A DNA stretch of 64,000 nt from Bacillus sp. FJAT-44742 (GTDB lineage: Bacteria; Bacillota; Bacilli; Bacillales; Marinococcaceae). The position numbers and the translations under genes are program-made. The notes beneath the pieces were generated by a model, which made no database searches, was not told the DNA's origin, and saw nothing but the letters and a program-made list of their open reading frames with translations. The stretch is taken from positions 1,673,133-1,737,132 of the forward strand of contig NZ_KZ454936.1 of the NCBI RefSeq assembly GCF_002797315.1. The letters run 5' to 3'. Shown piece by piece: positions 54,932 through 64,000 of this stretch. Within the stretch, counting starts at the first letter, position 1, and each line of letters starts with the position of its first letter.

Positions 54932-55027
54932 TCAAATTTTTTTTACAGAGAGAAACCGTCTATGACCTTTACCGGTAAACGCAATTTTTACTTCCATCAC
55001 TTCTGAATATGTTTTGAAACCGCTCAT
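54932..55027 (-). CDS. Possible small ORF, 31 aa
   Basis: ATG behind AGAGGAGG; reads MSGFKTYSEVMEVKIAFTG then GHRRFLSVKKI. Only the ribosome site supports it; the following hairpin at 54891-54916 could be its terminator. Confidence 0.3.
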   Translation of the reverse strand: MSGFKTYSEVMEVKIAFTGKGHRRFLSVKKI

Positions 55028-55203
55028 GCCAACGCCTCCTCTTATCATACAAGAGGACAAACGTAACCATTTGATTATGCATGGTCGATACGTACTTCCT
55101 CCATTCCCGACACTAGAGAAATTTTTTATGGAAAGAGGTGGTGTTATTCACCTTTAAACGTAGAAAAGGGCAAGGAATATACCCCTGGCACCTTATTACT
55201 GAG

Positions 55204-55413
55204 TTAGTTATCTGTTTTCATAGGATTATTTGTTTCTTCCTTTTTTTCCTTCTGTTTCTTTTTGAGAATCTCAGCGATGAATAGAATAAAGGTAAAAACT
55301 ACGGCGCTCCAGGCTATTATATTACTAGGAACATTCAATATCCCTACAAAGCTTAGAACTACAGCTAAGACGATAACTGCAAGCGCAATTTTTTGCCAAA
55401 GTCGCAGTTTCAT
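55204..55413 (-). CDS. Small two-helix membrane protein, 69 aa
   Basis: ATG after AAAGGAG. Two hydrophobic helices (KIALAVIVLAVVLSFVGI and NIIAWSAVVFTFILFIAEIL) then a Lys/Glu-rich cytosolic tail. Small proteins of this shape are common in Bacillaceae; no function is known to me. Confidence 0.65.
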   Translation of the reverse strand: MKLRLWQKIALAVIVLAVVLSFVGILNVPSNIIAWSAVVFTFILFIAEILKKKQKEKKEETNNPMKTDN

Positions 55414-56407
55414 CCTTTCACTCCTTTCATTACTACTCTCTTACCCACACTCCATTATGCAAAACCTGGCAAATTATAACCTAACCTACTCCTAAATATA
55501 GACCAGTCGTACAACAAAAGCCCCCAATTCCATTACAGAAAAGGGAGCTATTCTTCTCTTTTATATGCATGTTGCTCTATCCAAATGACAGCCTCTTTAA
55601 AAGAAGGTCTTGTTTTGTCGTCAGCGATGGTGGAGTCCTCCATTCTTCAATCTCTTCACCCAAAGCTATTTAATCATAACCGTACCTGCTGCATTGAATG
55701 TGCATTTATGACCGTCAGAGAAACGATTTCTCCTTTTCTCTATGTATGTGCCTACATAACCTTTGATTAACGTGTCCTGGAGTATTTTCTACATCTTTTT
55801 TAGCAAGGTATATTTTCCTCTCTTACTAATTCCCTCCATAGCTTTACCGTTACGTTTCACTAACTTTTCAAAACTAGCCTTGACTCTTTTTTCACGATCA
55901 CTTTTAGGATTTTCCCCATTGCTTTTTGTTTATAAAGCTCAATAATTTTCCCAACAGTCTCTTTATAAGACCACTCTTGTAAATTTCTTTCACTTACCAT
56001 GGAACACTGTCCCTATTTTAAATACCTGAATTGATCATCAACACATACAAGAGTGTAAGGATATGGAAAATATTGTTTTTTTTTACTTTGTATCATATCA
56101 TATTATTAAACAGCTAATTTTGATAACACTTACATAAATTAATTAATGATAGTAAGGTATGAAAATATGACACAACCTTGGTGATGAAAAGCACGATACG
56201 TATATTATATGAAACGAAAGGAGTGCGAATTTGGATACTAATCTCTGCCGTAAGTCTTGGTCTTGTGGTTCTAATATGAGGATGCATGGGAAACCATTGA
56301 GTTTGGGCCAGATGGTAAAACCATAATTGATGCATTTCCAACATGGGTTTGCACGAAACAATGTGGATATTACATTCCAATTAAACAGAAAAAAGGAGGT
56401 AGATGAA
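55414..56407. other. Thousand-base stretch with decayed coding traces
   Basis: Apart from the broken frame at 55789-56000 I see no credible gene. A+T rich near the right end, where the promoter of the nuclease cassette must lie. Confidence 0.45.
55789..56000 (-). pseudogene. Frameshifted remnant, family unknown
   Basis: From ATG 56000 the frame reads MVSERNLQEWSYKETVGKII then ELYKQKAMGK and soon stops. A one-base shift at the A-rich tract joins it to NPKSDREKRVKASFEKLVKR and SKRGKYTLLKKM ending at 55789. Both halves have normal helical composition, suggesting a decayed gene end. Not identified. Confidence 0.3.
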
Positions 56408-57397
56408 ATGACACGATTTTATAAGTTAGTAGCTATTAACAATCGTGATCAAGAGTGGATGTATAAGGAGTTTCTAGATGGTAGGCTTCACTTCGGTTGG
56501 AGTCCACCTGGATCATATCTAAACATATTAAAAAATAAAAGTAAAAATCAAATGAGTAATCAAGAAAAGGTGACATGGCGATATACACAGTTCCTTGTAA
56601 ATCGAATTAAAAAAGGTGATGTATTACTTATTCAGTTTGAGCAACCTTTAAGAAAATTACTTATTGCTGAAGTAACAGATGGTTACGATTATGCTACTGA
56701 GGAAAAAGAGGATTTTAATCATATTATCCATTGCAAGCCTATCACAAAAGACTTTATCTCTATTGAATCAAAGTACGTAACCAAATCATTGAGACATGCA
56801 ATAACGAAACGTGGACAGTATTATCAGATTTACCCTAAGGAGGCTATAAAAAATATTGAAGAATTAATAGAGGAACACTTATGGGAGAAAAATGACTACA
56901 AAGAAAAGTTAACAAATGAAATAGCAATCTCTGATACGAAAACCGCTATTATTGAAACTACTATAGATATGATATCGAAAAAATGGCCTGGGAAAGCTTT
57001 CGAGTACTTCGTTGAGGATTTAATAAAGAGTATTCCTGGAATGGCCGCTGCAGTACGGGATTCAGGTAAAGGTTGGGATTTACTGATTCAAACTACAGAT
57101 CCACTATCAAATGAGATATTACTAGAAGGTATTCCAGTACAATGTAAAAACTATAGAGGGATTGTTACGGATAAAAGACCCATTAGGGATTTAGAAAAAT
57201 GCATAATTAACTCTAATAAGAGTCTTGCTTATTTATTCATTATGGGCCAGCTAGAAAAAGATTACCTAAACGCCATCAACGAATTACAGGAAGAACTAAC
57301 AGAGAAATTACAGAGGGAAGTTAAGTTAGCAGTTGTTCAACAAGAACGCATTGCAGAAATGTATTTAAATTCCTTGAAATTAGAGAGTATTCAATAA
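56408..57397 (+). CDS. Restriction-like nuclease with EVE-like N-terminal domain, 329 aa
   Basis: The N-terminal half (FYKLVAINNRDQEWMYKEFL, HFGWSPPGSY, GDVLLIQFEQPLRKLLIAEV, HIIHCKPIT) looks like an EVE/PUA-type modified-base reader. The C-terminal half (residues about 215-300) has a PD-(D/E)xK-like nuclease pattern: AFEYFVEDLIKSI, GKGWDLLIQT and GIPVQCKNYRG, giving Glu, Asp and Q-x-K. ATG at 56408 is 7 bases after AAAGGAGG; the frame is open 27 codons further but without a site. Coupled to the next gene. Modification-dependent restriction is the likely role, not proven. Confidence 0.7.
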   Translation: MTRFYKLVAINNRDQEWMYKEFLDGRLHFGWSPPGSYLNILKNKSKNQMSNQEKVTWRYTQFLVNRIKKGDVLLIQFEQPLRKLLIAEVTDGYDYATEEKEDFNHIIHCKPITKDFISIESKYVTKSLRHAITKRGQYYQIYPKEAIKNIEELIEEHLWEKNDYKEKLTNEIAISDTKTAIIETTIDMISKKWPGKAFEYFVEDLIKSIPGMAAAVRDSGKGWDLLIQTTDPLSNEILLEGIPVQCKNYRGIVTDKRPIRDLEKCIINSNKSLAYLFIMGQLEKDYLNAINELQEELTEKLQREVKLAVVQQERIAEMYLNSLKLESIQ

Positions 57398-57412
57398 CTA
57401 AGGAGGAATCAC

Positions 57413-57898
57413 ATGTCAGTGGTTAATAGTTCATTACAGGTCCCAGACCCGTTTATTGCAGACCAAAACAAAATTACTACAGCTGTTGCTGCAGACTTAG
57501 AGAGAAAAGGGTTTGAAACAACATTCGGTAACCACCAAAGCGCAATTGATCTGAGAGCAGCAAAGGGAGAACTAATATTTCACATTGAATCACGTGGGAA
57601 TCAAGCTCTTGCTCATATTGGAACAAATAAAGTATACAAAACTGATCAAATAAGCATTCATCTTCCAGAACAAGTTAACCAGATAATGAGATTCATGCAA
57701 AGCCATAAAGAAAGAATAGATCCAATATTTATAATTGCCAATCCCGATATAAAACGATTTAGACTTCAGGTTTCAAGAATAGAAAAAGCTCTGAATAAAC
57801 TTGGGATTGTTCAGGCATGGGTAGATGTTAATGGTGATGTAACATATCGAGGTCAACCTGAGTTCATAAATTTATTAGGTCTAAATTATTCTATATAA
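57413..57898 (+). CDS. Nuclease-fold-like partner protein, 161 aa
   Basis: Starts 15 bases after the previous stop, with AGGAGG. ATAVAADLERKGFETTFG-like helix and GNHQSAIDLRAAKGELIFHIESRG suggest a PD-(D/E)xK-type core with Asp and Glu, but the usual Lys is Ser or Arg. Then MRFMQSHKERIDPIFIIANP and VQAWVDVNGDV. Not a family I recognise by name. Probably the second subunit of a two-gene defence cassette. Confidence 0.65.
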   Translation: MSVVNSSLQVPDPFIADQNKITTAVAADLERKGFETTFGNHQSAIDLRAAKGELIFHIESRGNQALAHIGTNKVYKTDQISIHLPEQVNQIMRFMQSHKERIDPIFIIANPDIKRFRLQVSRIEKALNKLGIVQAWVDVNGDVTYRGQPEFINLLGLNYSI

Positions 57899-58027
57899 TT
57901 CTTTATAGCTCTTTCAATAACTCAACTTTCACTTCGGACTTTTGTAATAGTTAATTAGTTGACTCAAATTAGAATAGTTATACAATCTATTATTGTCTAA
58001 AACTTTAAATTTCTTTAGGGGGTTACC

Positions 58028-58180
58028 ATGAATATACTAGAGCAGTTCGGTTTAAATGATGAGCAGGCTTTAATATTATTTAGTTTGCAACGGTCTCTTG
58101 TAACGGAAGATATTAAGGCTGAAAAAATATGTCTATACAGAAAAAGAAGAAATAAGGCTTTAAGATACATAAGCAAATAG
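58028..58180 (+). CDS. Small ORF, 50 aa, unrecognised
   Basis: ATG after TAGGGGG. Reads MNILEQFGLNDEQALILFSL then VTEDIKAEKICLYRKRRNK. Helical, basic towards the end. It may be the remnant N-terminus of a longer protein or a small regulator. 130 bases beyond the nuclease cassette on the same strand. Confidence 0.42.
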   Translation: MNILEQFGLNDEQALILFSLQRSLVTEDIKAEKICLYRKRRNKALRYISK

Positions 58181-58388
58181 CCTCCAATAGAATTCCTTTT
58201 TTGCTTGGAGCCAGTTCGGTACCAAATCAAACACTTGTGCAGCATCTTCGACCGAACCCAATTTTTAAGATTTTCATCCCCTTAAACAACCTCTATTGGG
58301 AAACGATATCTTTTCTAAAACTATTATGATGGTCCTACATCCTACGAAGAAAACTCTCTGTCTAAGGACAGGATGTCTATATAACAAC

Positions 58389-58422
58389 AAAAGAGTATGT
58401 ACAGGAATGTACATACTCTTTT
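58389..58422. terminator. Bidirectional terminator
   Basis: A 15-bp perfect stem AAAAGAGTATGTACA/TGTACATACTCTTTT with a 4-base loop, 22 bases past the monooxygenase stop. Confidence 0.92.
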
Positions 58423-58443
58423 ACAGCTGTTTACTTTTATTTT

Positions 58444-59565
58444 TTACCAATCAATACGATTATCATAAATGGTGTTCGTCATGTTTCTTAGTTCAAATAT
58501 TTTATCAAGTACCTTAGTGGCTCCCTTTCTTACAGGTTCAATTATTGGTTTACGGTCATTCTCAAAATAATAAAAGGCATCTCTATATCCATGCTCCTTT
58601 AACATTTTTGCTAAATACATCCCATCTTCTAAAGCCCATGATGCACCAATTCCCAGCATTGGATTGGTGGCATGTAGGGCATCCCCTACAAAAGTGACTC
58701 GCCCATGATACCAATGAGGCAGTTCTTCCAACTCAAAGATATTTCTAGAGGTAATGCTTTCTGTATTGTTCAGAAGTTCACTAAATGGATTATCCCACCC
58801 ACTAATTTTTTCTGATAACCAATCCTTTATAAACTGATTGTCTGCCAACTCTAATTTCGTTGCAGGAATTTTTCTTTCTTCTTTCCCCACAAATTGCCAT
58901 AATATATCTGCTTCTGAAGTTGGAGAACATTTACTTACAAAAGTACCTAAATAATTATCAAAATCACCATAGACACTTGCATTAGTATCAATTGTTTGCT
59001 TTACATTCGAAGAAGATACCAGCCCGTGAATACCATAGTAACCAGAATAAATAGGTTTAATATGAGGATATATTATTTCTCTTGTTCTTGAATGAATGCC
59101 ATCTGCCCCGACCAAGATCTCTCCCTTTTCCTTTGAATCATCAGAGAAGAAAGCTGTAATACTTTCAGAGTTTTGTTCAAAATTAACCAGCTTTTTATTG
59201 TAGTGTACGGGTATATTATATTCCTCAGCTTTTTCTAAAAGTAGTTTCATTAGGCTATGTCTACTAATCGTAATAAATGTTTTACTAAAAAAATCATTTC
59301 CCGCAAATGTCATGCTGGACAGTTCTTTATAGTTACTGGTGTATGTGGTCTCAGATTCCAAGGGAAAACTATGGTCTGCAATTTTATTTATACCCAGTGT
59401 TTCCAGGACATTCAGGCCATTTGGTGTGAGTACAAATCCTGCCCCGCTTTCTCTTTCAACTGAAGCACCTTCAAATACACTACTTTCTATTCCAGCCTTT
59501 TTTAAAAATAGAGCAGTGGCAAGACCACCAACACCAGCCCCAATGATAATTACTTTTTCTTTCAC
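58444..59565 (-). CDS. FAD-dependent monooxygenase, 373 aa
   Basis: A salicylate-hydroxylase/PHBH-like flavoprotein. Rossmann FAD motif VIIIGAGVGGLATALFLKKAG at the N-terminus, the DG segment EILVGADGIHSRTR, and the FAD-ribityl motif VTFVGDALHATNPMLGIGASWALED. Similar enzymes hydroxylate aromatics or inactivate tetracyclines and rifamycins; the substrate is unknown. I prefer GTG at 59565, after AAAAGGAG. Divergent from a TetR regulator with an operator-like dyad between them, so it is probably induced by its substrate. Confidence 0.9.
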   Translation of the reverse strand: MKEKVIIIGAGVGGLATALFLKKAGIESSVFEGASVERESGAGFVLTPNGLNVLETLGINKIADHSFPLESETTYTSNYKELSSMTFAGNDFFSKTFITISRHSLMKLLLEKAEEYNIPVHYNKKLVNFEQNSESITAFFSDDSKEKGEILVGADGIHSRTREIIYPHIKPIYSGYYGIHGLVSSSNVKQTIDTNASVYGDFDNYLGTFVSKCSPTSEADILWQFVGKEERKIPATKLELADNQFIKDWLSEKISGWDNPFSELLNNTESITSRNIFELEELPHWYHGRVTFVGDALHATNPMLGIGASWALEDGMYLAKMLKEHGYRDAFYYFENDRKPIIEPVRKGATKVLDKIFELRNMTNTIYDNRIDW

Positions 59566-59640
59566 ATGAAACACTCCTTTTTTATAACCAGGGGTAAAAA
59601 ACAATTAATAAGCTTATGGAAAATATACTACCATTTATTC

Positions 59641-59652
59641 GGACGATCGGTC
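59641..59652. promoter_or_regulatory. TetR-type operator candidate
   Basis: GGACGATCGGTC is a near-palindrome (ideal GACCGATCGGTC) in the 200-base divergent region between monooxygenase and TetR genes. Confidence 0.5.
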
Positions 59653-59766
59653 AATTAATTTATAGAATGGTGCTTGATATAAATTCAAAGTCGTATAAAA
59701 TTACTTTTATATGTTATTTACAGCTACATTTTTTATAATAAATTTACTAAGTAAGTGGGAGGATTT

Positions 59767-60360
59767 ATGAGTAGGCCATCTGGAATTAATAGTGAAGATA
59801 CCAAAAAGTTAATTGAGGATAAAGCAACTAAATTGTTTGAATTAAAAGGCTTCGCAGCGACATCTATGTCGGATATAAAAACTGAAACACAATTAAGCAA
59901 AGGAACTATTTATTACCACTTTAAAAATAAGGAAGAGCTTTATTTATTCTGTATAGAACAAGCATTAAACAAATTTATTAACGAGTGGGAAATACTGATG
60001 GTAAAAGAAGAGTGGGCTACTGATAAATTATACTTGTGGGCACGTTTATGCAGTTTAGAGATTCATAATCCTTTAATCACAACATTATCGGAGTATATGA
60101 TATCAACAAAGAAAGAAAAATCTTTTGTCGTAGAACTGTTCAAGCCTGAATTTGAGATCGTTTCGGAGATAATACAAGAGGGTATTCATAAAAAAGAGTT
60201 TAATAAGGACCTAAATGTTGAAGAGATAAGTGTCATTCTATTAGCCCTCATTTCCGGATTATACGATACAGCATTATTAGCGTTCAACACTCAAGAATCT
60301 AAAGAGCTTCTTTATAAAAATGCCATAGACACTGTTATTAACGGAATTAGAACTACCTGA
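59767..60360 (+). CDS. TetR/AcrR-family regulator, 197 aa
   Basis: N-terminal helix-turn-helix: ATKLFELKGFAATSMSDIKTE and LSKGTIYYHFKNKEELYLF. The rest is a helical ligand-binding domain, mostly hydrophobic at the end (ISVILLALISGLYDTALLAF). The ATG at 59767 lies 4-5 bases after GGGAGG; another ATG four codons up overlaps the site. Likely represses the divergent monooxygenase. Confidence 0.9.
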   Translation: MSRPSGINSEDTKKLIEDKATKLFELKGFAATSMSDIKTETQLSKGTIYYHFKNKEELYLFCIEQALNKFINEWEILMVKEEWATDKLYLWARLCSLEIHNPLITTLSEYMISTKKEKSFVVELFKPEFEIVSEIIQEGIHKKEFNKDLNVEEISVILLALISGLYDTALLAFNTQESKELLYKNAIDTVINGIRTT

Positions 60361-61195
60361 CCAATTGTTATTGCTGTTTACCTTTTATTGAATTTCTCAC
60401 CTTAGATAACGATCATCTGAGCAGTACCTTGCTTTGCTCGGGCTTATTAAGTTACCAGAGATTCTTTTGAAGAAGCCTGGACGAATACATTTACCTGCGT
60501 CATTAAAAATTCTTTTTCTACACCCTTGTAGTCCATTTGGACATCACCCTTTTCCTGAATGTAAGAGATTCGCATAAGTCTTAAACAATGGAATGTTTTT
60601 CAAAACGGCCGATGTATTGATACCATAAGTTTTTCAAATTGCTTTAGGAAAAGATATATTAATACTTACGTGCAACATCTATCACCTTGAGTCTAGTATT
60701 AACCAGATTTTAAGCGGCTACTGTCTGTACGTACATTAAAATCAAAACAAAAACATAAGAGCGAATATTCTTGTATAGTGAGGAAAAATTTGTACATGAA
60801 AATTCATTACTAAATCTTGATTTTAAAATGACAATTTACAAGTGACCTACAACACTACTAATATGATTTAACAAGCGAGAGCCTTTGAACAATAAAACCC
60901 AAAAAATTCGATTCCTCAAACGTTAAGGAATCGAATTTTTTAGGTTGAACTTTGTTTAGTGAACAAAATTCCCGAAGTATTGACGAGAATCTAGAAAGTG
61001 ACGACTTTTATGAGTAACAACCAAACGACCACAGTCAGTTCTCATAACGGAACAATTGTCTCTTCCCATTTTTTCAGACATAATACTGGCATCACAAAAG
61101 GTGACACCAATGAAGAGTTAATTTTAAGGATTTATGGGACAGCCCTTTGCTGTAGCGAATTCCCCCAGTCACTAAGGAAGTAAGGCAAACCTTTG
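60361..61195. other. Gene-free stretch, about 830 bases
   Basis: Only the strong hairpin at 60901-60941 stands out. A 61-codon plus-strand frame at 60998 has no ribosome site and I do not accept it. Confidence 0.5.
60901..60941. terminator. Free-standing bidirectional terminator
   Basis: AAAAAATTCGATTCCT/AGGAATCGAATTTTTT, 16-bp perfect stem with a 9-base loop, 255 bases beyond the ABC ATPase gene on the minus strand and 540 beyond the TetR gene. Confidence 0.85.
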
Positions 61196-62002
61196 CTATC
61201 GTATCGCAGCCTTATCCGTTTTCACTGTTCCTTCGGGTATCTCGTGTACAGCATCTATGAGCCGAAGGGAAGCTGGATGGTCAAGCTGATAAAGGTTATT
61301 AATATTATCGATATTTTCCACAATTCTACCGTTATCCATTACGGCGACAGAATCTGCAATATATCTAACCACTTGAAGATCGTGAGATATAAAAAGGTAT
61401 GACATATGGTAGGAATGTTTTAATTCCACAAGAAGATCCAGTATTTGCAACTGGGTGGGTACATCTAAATTACTCACTACCTCATCAAGTACAATCATGC
61501 TTGGTTTTGTAGAGATCGAACGAGCAATATTCACTCTTTGCAGCTGGCCGCCACTTAATTGTGAAGGGTATTTGTTTAAATGATGCTTGTCCAATCCTAC
61601 ATTTTTTAATACAGTTTGAATAATTTCTTCTCGTTCTGATTGGTCACCTCGCTGATTCCGTAAAGGTTCTTGTAAGCTTTCTCTTATAGTCAGTTTTGGA
61701 TTTAAAGCACTAAGGGGATCTTGAAACACATACTGAAGGTTCATTCTTAACATTTTTCGTTCCTTGCTGCGAAAAGCTTTCACATCTTTGCCTAAGTAAA
61801 AGATCCTACCAGAATCAGGCTCCTCTATCCCACACAAAACTCTTCCTGTTGTACTTTTACCGGACCCGCTCTCCCCAATTAATGCAAGACAATGAGCTTG
61901 TCTGATATTAAGAGAGACATTTGACATCGCTTGAACATTTTGTACTATTCTCCCCTGTTTTTTAAAGCTCTTTGTCACCGCCTCCATTCTCATGAGCATC
62001 AC
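61196..62002 (-). CDS. ABC transporter ATPase, NikE/CntF/OppF-like, 268 aa
   Basis: One of two ATPases of a nickel/peptide/opine-type importer. Walker A IGESGSGKSTTG, YVFQDPLSALNPKLT, signature QLSGGQLQRVNIARS, Walker B MIVLDEVVSNLD and H-loop FISHDLQVV. It overlaps the previous ATPase by four bases. The short C-terminus lacks the OppF Cys-rich tail, closer to NikE or CntF. Confidence 0.9.
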   Translation of the reverse strand: MMLMRMEAVTKSFKKQGRIVQNVQAMSNVSLNIRQAHCLALIGESGSGKSTTGRVLCGIEEPDSGRIFYLGKDVKAFRSKERKMLRMNLQYVFQDPLSALNPKLTIRESLQEPLRNQRGDQSEREEIIQTVLKNVGLDKHHLNKYPSQLSGGQLQRVNIARSISTKPSMIVLDEVVSNLDVPTQLQILDLLVELKHSYHMSYLFISHDLQVVRYIADSVAVMDNGRIVENIDNINNLYQLDHPASLRLIDAVHEIPEGTVKTDKAAIR

Positions 62003-62796
62003 CTGAACTCACCTCTAATTCTTCTACTTGACGATAGTAGTTTCTGGGTATACGGGTGTTGTGGCCTGAAGAATAATTCTTGAGTAGAAGCATGTTCAAC
62101 TATCCTTCCATTTTCTAGGACAATGACCTCGTGGGCCATTCTATATAGGACACTTAAATCATGAGTGACAAGGAGCATACCCATCCCTGTTTCCAGGGAT
62201 AATTTCTCCAATTCATCAAGGACTATTTTCTGATTGACAGAATCTAACGCCGTAGTAGGCTCATCTGCTACTAAAAAGGAAGGTTTTAATACAAAGATTA
62301 ACGCTATCATCACTCTTTGGAGCATTCCACCACTCAGTTGAAAAGGAAATTGATGAAAAATGGCCTCGGCATCTCTCAGTTGAAATGTTTGTAAGGCTTT
62401 TATCGCTTTTTCCTGCGCTAGACTTTTTGATATTCTTTGATGAGATTGGATGGTTTCAACCATTTGAGAACCAATGGTGAAAATAGGGTCAAAAGCAGAC
62501 ATTGGATTCTGAAAGATAGAAGCAATCTCCTGGCCGTGGATGGATTGCCATTCTTTTTGAGAGATCGTTAAAAGATTTTTGCCTGCATACCTTATGCTTC
62601 CCTGTGCATGAAGACTTGGGGGCAACAGTCCGAGTATGGCCAGGCTGGTTAAAGTTTTGCCAGATCCGCTTTCCCCTACTAAGCCAAGTACTCTTCCTTT
62701 CTTGATCTCAAAAGTAACTCCGTGAAGAAAAGAAGCATTCTTCTCCGGGATCGTTACCTTAAGGTGTTTCACTGATAGAGCTGAAGTCTGAGCCAT
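61999..62796 (-). CDS. ABC transporter ATPase, NikD/CntD/OppD-like, 265 aa
   Basis: Walker A VGESGSGKTLTSLAILGLLP, IFQNPMSAFDPIFTIG, signature LSGGMLQRVMIAL, Walker B FLVADEPTTALD and a short C-terminal HPYTQKLLSS motif typical of OppD/NikD. One base separates it from the permease gene upstream. Substrate (nickel, metallophore or peptide) cannot be decided without the binding protein, which lies outside the window. Confidence 0.9.
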   Translation of the reverse strand: MAQTSALSVKHLKVTIPEKNASFLHGVTFEIKKGRVLGLVGESGSGKTLTSLAILGLLPPSLHAQGSIRYAGKNLLTISQKEWQSIHGQEIASIFQNPMSAFDPIFTIGSQMVETIQSHQRISKSLAQEKAIKALQTFQLRDAEAIFHQFPFQLSGGMLQRVMIALIFVLKPSFLVADEPTTALDSVNQKIVLDELEKLSLETGMGMLLVTHDLSVLYRMAHEVIVLENGRIVEHASTQELFFRPQHPYTQKLLSSSRRIRGEFR

Positions 62797-62797
62797 G

Positions 62798-63631
62798 TTA
62801 TAACTCCTTTAAGCTAAAATCTTTCCGATCACGGTAATGGTCTCCCAATATATTAAAGGAAAGAACAACTATAAATATCATTAATCCAGGACCTATCATT
62901 AGTTCAGGGTTACTGCGGAGGAAAGGGCGGCTGTCATTTAGCATCGTGCCCCATTCTGGAGCCGGCGGTTGAATGCCCAACCCTAGAAAGGAGAAGGCAG
63001 CAATATGAAGGATCACACTTCCGATATTTAGTGTTGCTAAGATAATAACTTGAGGTAATACATTAGGTAAAATATGACGGCATACAATGATCGGAGCAGG
63101 TGTCCCGGATAACTTTGCAGCAATCACATAATTTCTTTTTTTCAGACTAAGTGCCATCCCCCTTATCAGCCGGGCATCACTAATCCAAAATACTAATATC
63201 ATAGCTACAAGCAAATTCAGCAACCCTGCACCAAGAATGGCGATTAATGCAAATACAAGTATTAAACCAGGAAAGGAAATTAGAACATCACATGCTCTCA
63301 TAAATAGTGAATCGATCACACCTCCGCTGTAGCCTGAAATAATTCCCACAACTATGCTGATCAGCATGGAAACGGCCACGACGATAAGCGCACTGCCTAA
63401 AGAAATGCGAGCTCCATATAACAACCGAGAAAATATGTCTCTGCCTAAATGATCCGTTCCAAGCCAAAATTCTGCAGAGGGTGGCTGCAATCTCAAATTC
63501 ATATGATTTACTGTGGGATCATGTGGAGCAATAAAGGGAGCAAGTATAGCTGCCATACATAAGATCATCACACAGGTTAGAGCCAATAAAGGTCCTGGCG
63601 GAAGTGTGCTTTTTCTCATTATCTTAATCAT
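62798..63631 (-). CDS. ABC transporter permease, NikC/OppC-like, 277 aa
   Basis: About six membrane helices. HLGRDIFSRLLYGARISLG and the loop FSFLGLGIQPPAPEWGTMLND are hallmarks of OppC/NikC permeases. I prefer ATG at 63631, behind GAGGTGGG, over a frame-open ATG 20 codons upstream that lies within the preceding gene. It overlaps the preceding permease by 8 bases. Confidence 0.9.
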   Translation of the reverse strand: MIKIMRKSTLPPGPLLALTCVMILCMAAILAPFIAPHDPTVNHMNLRLQPPSAEFWLGTDHLGRDIFSRLLYGARISLGSALIVVAVSMLISIVVGIISGYSGGVIDSLFMRACDVLISFPGLILVFALIAILGAGLLNLLVAMILVFWISDARLIRGMALSLKKRNYVIAAKLSGTPAPIIVCRHILPNVLPQVIILATLNIGSVILHIAAFSFLGLGIQPPAPEWGTMLNDSRPFLRSNPELMIGPGLMIFIVVLSFNILGDHYRDRKDFSLKEL

Positions 63632-64000
63632 GATGTCCCACCTCTGAGTTCCATCGTATGCGCGGCTCCAAATAAGCATAGATGATATCAACCAACAAAT
63701 TTATAAGCATAAATGTGATTGCCATAAACATGACACTAAATTGGATGACAGGATAATCCCGGTTCAAGATCGCAGATACAAAGTAACGGCCAATTCCCGG
63801 CCATGAAAAGACACTTTCAACGATAATCGTTCCACTTAACATGTACCCTATACTGATGCCAAAAATGGTCACACATGGCAGGAGAGCATGTCTTAGAATA
63901 TGTTTCCCATAAATCACATGCGGCTTTATTCCTCGTGCTTTTGAATAAATAACAAATGGCTGATCCTTGCTTTCTAAAAAGCTTGTCCGGAGAAGACGGC
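63624..64000 (-). CDS. ABC transporter permease, NikB/OppB-like, C-terminal part only
   Basis: The frame stays open to the window edge. RLLRTSFLESKDQPFVIYSK then ARGIKPHVIYGKHILRHALLP is the EAA loop, followed by YMLSGTIIVESVFSWPGIGRYFVSAI, typical of OppB/NikB. Only about 125 C-terminal residues are present; the start lies beyond 64000. A GTG within the frame at 63917 is internal, not a start. Confidence 0.88.
   Translation of the reverse strand, partial: RLLRTSFLESKDQPFVIYSKARGIKPHVIYGKHILRHALLPCVTIFGISIGYMLSGTIIVESVFSWPGIGRYFVSAILNRDYPVIQFSVMFMAITFMLINLLVDIIYAYLEPRIRWNSEVGHHD

Noticed and set aside
60998-61183. Plus-strand 61-codon ORF rich in Ser, Thr and His
   Set aside because: No Shine-Dalgarno site at any in-frame start and no recognisable motif.

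Overview
The window comes from a low-to-moderate GC, endospore-forming member of the Bacillaceae. The evidence is two small acid-soluble spore protein genes (tlp, sspP), a yneQ-tlp-yneP cluster as in Bacillus subtilis, an acnA-sspP pair, and Shine-Dalgarno sequences of the AGGAGG type. The exported lipoproteins are very rich in Asp and Glu, which suggests (inference only) a moderate halophile or haloalkaliphile.

Layout. 0-7.2 kb is chromosomal backbone, all on the minus strand: nadE (cut by the window edge), yneQ, tlp, yneP, a double-AAA+ SpoVK/CbbX-like ATPase, a DMT transporter, a VanZ protein, a DUF421 (YetF) protein and two small genes too short for routine calling, one of them FbpB-like. 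7.4-36.2 kb is a copper and cell-envelope island: copA, copZ, csoR, a multicopper oxidase, a 16-Cys copper-storage protein, His/Asp/Met-rich lipoproteins and a membrane cupredoxin. It also holds extra copies of envelope genes: Lgt, a RodA/FtsW protein, a D,D-carboxypeptidase, ResABC and CcdA, plus a two-component pair. An IS21-family element with a 5-bp target duplication sits inside it. 36.3-41.7 kb holds a zinc alcohol dehydrogenase with a divergent MerR regulator, then acnA and sspP.

41.7-53.3 kb is a selenium island. It carries selA, selB, the selenocysteine tRNA and selD, two genes with in-frame UGA codons (selD itself and a SelW-like Rdx gene), a PhnCDE-type ABC importer with a divergent LysR gene, and a glycosyltransferase overlapping the end of selB. 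I judge the glycosyltransferase to resemble SenB-type selenosugar synthases. Together they suggest uptake, selenophosphate synthesis, selenocysteine insertion and possibly a selenium-containing small molecule.

53.3-61.2 kb is accessory and partly decayed. It contains a two-gene nuclease cassette that looks like modification-dependent restriction, an FAD monooxygenase with a divergent TetR regulator, and several small or broken ORFs. 61.2-64 kb is a nickel/peptide-type ABC transporter running off the right edge.

All assignments come from reading the sequence by eye. No database search, folding program or alignment was run.
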